Positions 61,805-64,000 of a stretch of 64,000 bases of DNA are shown here, piece by piece (the stretch's first letter is position 1; every line of letters begins with the position of its first letter). A program made the position numbers and the translations under genes. The stretch spans positions 2,480,001 through 2,544,000 of the forward strand of contig NZ_CP023540.1 in assembly GCF_003692615.1 (NCBI RefSeq), written 5' to 3'. Below the pieces are notes generated by a model that saw only the letters and a list, made by a program, of their open reading frames with translations, ran no database searches and was not told where the DNA came from. This stretch comes from Chryseobacterium sp. 6424 (GTDB taxonomy: Bacteria > Bacteroidota > Bacteroidia > Flavobacteriales > Weeksellaceae).

Positions 61805-63967
61805 TTAAAACCAGTGTCCTAATATTACACTGAAGATGTTGTTTTGTCGGTTTACAGAACGGCTGTAATTTAATTTTATTTGTCCAAACGTAGATTTATA
61901 GCCTGCGGTAAAGCCATAGGAAGATTCTGAAACATGTAAGATATCGTCAACGCCAAGATCATTAAACATATTTGCCATATTAAATGACGCATCAACGAAA
62001 TAGTTTTTATACACATTGTATTGTAAACTGTTCGATGCCGTAAGAAGGTTTTCTGAATCTAAAGCGCCAAACTGATACCCACCGAATTTTACAAAATTCC
62101 CCAAATTCTGCCCAAAAATTCCGCCAATCCGGTAAAGATAATATGGTGAAAGCGTTTCACCAATTGTGATGCCGCCGAATAAATGTAGCTGATAAGTGAG
62201 TTTCGGGCGAAGAGGAAAGTTCAACTGGGAGGTTATTTTAGCCTGAAATGTGCGGCCTTCTTGTTCTTCATTTAATAAATCCAACAGTTTACCTTCTACA
62301 TTAAGTAAAATACCTTTCGTAGGGAAACTTTTATCATCTTGCGTATCACTTTTTATAAAGGCAAAGGCATTAAGTGAATGTGTAAAATTACTGTAAGATG
62401 ACTGATCTATGGTTCTCGATTCAAAATAATCATAACTTAGACCTGCACCAATGGCATATTTATCGCGCCAAATCGATTGTATGAATGCTTCATTCCTTAA
62501 CCAGTTCCATTCCGTAGAAAGGTTATCGTCAAGGTTTTTGAGGTCTAAAGACATCCCTGATGCATACACACCGAAGCCAGGGATATAACCATTATCAATG
62601 AAGTAATTGAGGTAATACCGTGGCTGATCGCCCACAACAATGTCTAATGAAACAATGGAATTACGGAATAATAATCTTTTACCAGTTACATTGAGCAACA
62701 AACCGGTTTTTAGAATTTCGTCATAATGGAGGCCAAACTTCAGGAACAGCCTTGTATCATCTTCGGTAACATTTAGTTTAAGTAAATTTTTATCGTGTAC
62801 CTGTAGAATATCGTAATTAATCAGTGTATAATTATTGGTCGCATACAGACGGTCTATCATACGGTTGATGTTTCCATAAGTTTGCAGCGAAGGTACACGC
62901 AGATTCATCTTTCCCTGTACGTAATTTTCAGCGAAAATATGGTTGTTTTCTACTACCAGACTGTCAATTTTATACACATTAGAATATACGTTGTTGCTAG
63001 GCGCACGTAAGGTGATCCTTTCTCTTTTAGGTAATAAAGAAAGCGGCTTTACAAAGCGTTTTGCGGCAATAAACCCCGAATCCAAAATAGCGCGTTTATC
63101 TCCGTAACTGGTAGCGGAGAAACCGTTCAGATCTGGGCGGATACTAATATCTGTGTAATTGATCTGTCTTTTGGTTTCTGCCAGAATACCGAAATCAATA
63201 ACCTGGTTAAGGATATCAATAGCGCTGGAGAGTTGCTCTCTTTTTGCAAGTCCCTGACTGAGATCCACACCGATTACAATATCTAAACCTTTATCTTTCA
63301 AAGGTTTTGATGGGTAATTGATCGTCATTGCACCATCGATATACAGAGAATCATTGATTTTTACAGGGTCCATCAACGAAGGGAACGCAGAGCTGGCCAT
63401 GATAGCACTTACCAGATCACCTTTCTCGAAGATTTCAGTCTTGCCACTTTCCAGATTGGTCGCTACACACATAAAAGGAATGGGCAACTTCGAGAAATCA
63501 TCTATGGTTGATACATTCTTAAAGAGTTCCTTTAGCAGATAGATGTTTTTTTGCCCTGTTGAGATGGCTTTTGGTAGTACATTCACCTTACCGTTTTTCA
63601 CGGGCAGACTCAGGATGTATTTATCTACAGATTTGTTGAAAAATGTGGCCTCCTGACGGCTTTTTTCATTGGCTATGATGTTGTAGAAATCAATTTCCAT
63701 CACGATTTTCTCGATTTCTTCGCCGCTATATCCCGATGCGTAGAGTCCGCCAACAATGGCGCCCATGCTGGTACCAGAGATATAATCTATCTTGACCCCC
63801 AATGAATCAATTAATTTTAAAACACCAATATGCGCAAAGCCTTTGGCACCACCGCCAGATAGTGAAAGCCCTATCTTTGGCCTTTTTGGGTTTCCAGGAA
63901 CATTTTGTGTCTGTGAATACACACAAACCGAACACAGGAAAATTATAAAAAGCCAAAGTTTTTTCAT
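61805..63967 (-). CDS. patatin-like phospholipase with outer-membrane barrel (PlpD type)
   Basis: A 720-residue protein with signal MKKLWLFIIFLCSVCVYSQ, a patatin domain, a POTRA-like segment and a C-terminal BamA/Omp85-type barrel. The lipase catalytic dyad is Ser67 in GTSMG and Asp in SLYIDGAMT (about 213); GGGAKG (38-43) is the oxyanion loop. The barrel ends in the aromatic GHWF. It is translated first in the ybeY-mnmG set. Type V-d autotransporter-like proteins have this plan; secretion of the lipase is inferred. Confidence 0.88.
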   Translation of the reverse strand: MKKLWLFIIFLCSVCVYSQTQNVPGNPKRPKIGLSLSGGGAKGFAHIGVLKLIDSLGVKIDYISGTSMGAIVGGLYASGYSGEEIEKIVMEIDFYNIIANEKSRQEATFFNKSVDKYILSLPVKNGKVNVLPKAISTGQKNIYLLKELFKNVSTIDDFSKLPIPFMCVATNLESGKTEIFEKGDLVSAIMASSAFPSLMDPVKINDSLYIDGAMTINYPSKPLKDKGLDIVIGVDLSQGLAKREQLSSAIDILNQVIDFGILAETKRQINYTDISIRPDLNGFSATSYGDKRAILDSGFIAAKRFVKPLSLLPKRERITLRAPSNNVYSNVYKIDSLVVENNHIFAENYVQGKMNLRVPSLQTYGNINRMIDRLYATNNYTLINYDILQVHDKNLLKLNVTEDDTRLFLKFGLHYDEILKTGLLLNVTGKRLLFRNSIVSLDIVVGDQPRYYLNYFIDNGYIPGFGVYASGMSLDLKNLDDNLSTEWNWLRNEAFIQSIWRDKYAIGAGLSYDYFESRTIDQSSYSNFTHSLNAFAFIKSDTQDDKSFPTKGILLNVEGKLLDLLNEEQEGRTFQAKITSQLNFPLRPKLTYQLHLFGGITIGETLSPYYLYRIGGIFGQNLGNFVKFGGYQFGALDSENLLTASNSLQYNVYKNYFVDASFNMANMFNDLGVDDILHVSESSYGFTAGYKSTFGQIKLNYSRSVNRQNNIFSVILGHWF

Positions 63968-64000
63968 TAATCTTTAATGTAAACGCGCTTCACACGTCGT

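Noticed and set aside
1-64000. tRNA or rRNA genes, insertion sequences, prophage
   Set aside because: I saw no cloverleaf-like intergenic sequence, rRNA segment, transposase or phage structural gene while reading.

Overview
The window is chromosomal DNA of a flavobacterium, most likely of the Chryseobacterium/Kaistella group (Weeksellaceae). This rests on the GLPGLI-family proteins, the SprE/PorW gliding and type IX secretion lipoprotein, OMP-type beta-barrels with carboxypeptidase-regulatory N-termini, the FeoB-associated Cys-rich protein, and the many Bacteroidota promoters of the form TAnnTTTG. Moderate G+C and tight coding suggest ordinary core chromosome. I see no prophage, insertion sequence, CRISPR array, rRNA or tRNA.

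Layout. 1-1557: end of uvrB. 1604-5761: a rightward group of three secreted proteins, the large middle one interrupted by an in-frame stop. 5818-8724: leftward membrane proteins. 8794-10378: pabB-pabC for folate. 10379-14228: a leftward operon mutL-rhomboid-endonuclease/phosphatase-lipoprotein. 14408-16518: a frameshifted prolyl oligopeptidase. 16655-21890: a radical SAM protein, a nucleoside-recognition membrane protein, a TolC-like protein and an SprT-like protein. 21893-25737: mannose-1-phosphate guanylyltransferase, two glycosyltransferases and a frameshifted sufE. 25895-31351: clpC, a TPR protein and glmM. 31410-33918: the feoA-feoB iron uptake operon with a near-perfect palindromic operator. 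34050-39229: two GLPGLI proteins, a DinB protein and an outer-membrane receptor-like protein. 39371-46072: JmjC-like protein, M14 peptidase, lepA and an ECF sigma/anti-sigma/Spy-like trio. 46181-50561: DUF2520 protein, kdsC, maf and sprE. 50602-56717: tsaB, SDR, yraN, LD-carboxypeptidase, LysE, rnr and rpiB. 57347-63967: pgk, a methyltransferase, mnmG, ybeY and a patatin-like outer-membrane protein.

The most informative non-coding signals are two perfect parS sites (TGTTTCACGTGAAACA) on either side of mnmG, plus a 629-base AT-rich gap between rpiB and pgk that carries five same-strand one-mismatch DnaA boxes. Together they suggest that this part of the window lies near the chromosomal origin and that the gap is a candidate oriC. 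Other notable signals are a seven-copy, 21-bp degenerate palindromic repeat array between two convergent genes, two GC-rich foldback elements bracketing lepA, and several promoters placed so close to the start codon that the transcripts should be leaderless.

Three genes look broken: the large surface protein (TAA in frame), the prolyl oligopeptidase and sufE (each missing one base in a homopolymer). The latter two could be sequencing errors, because SufE is normally an important protein.
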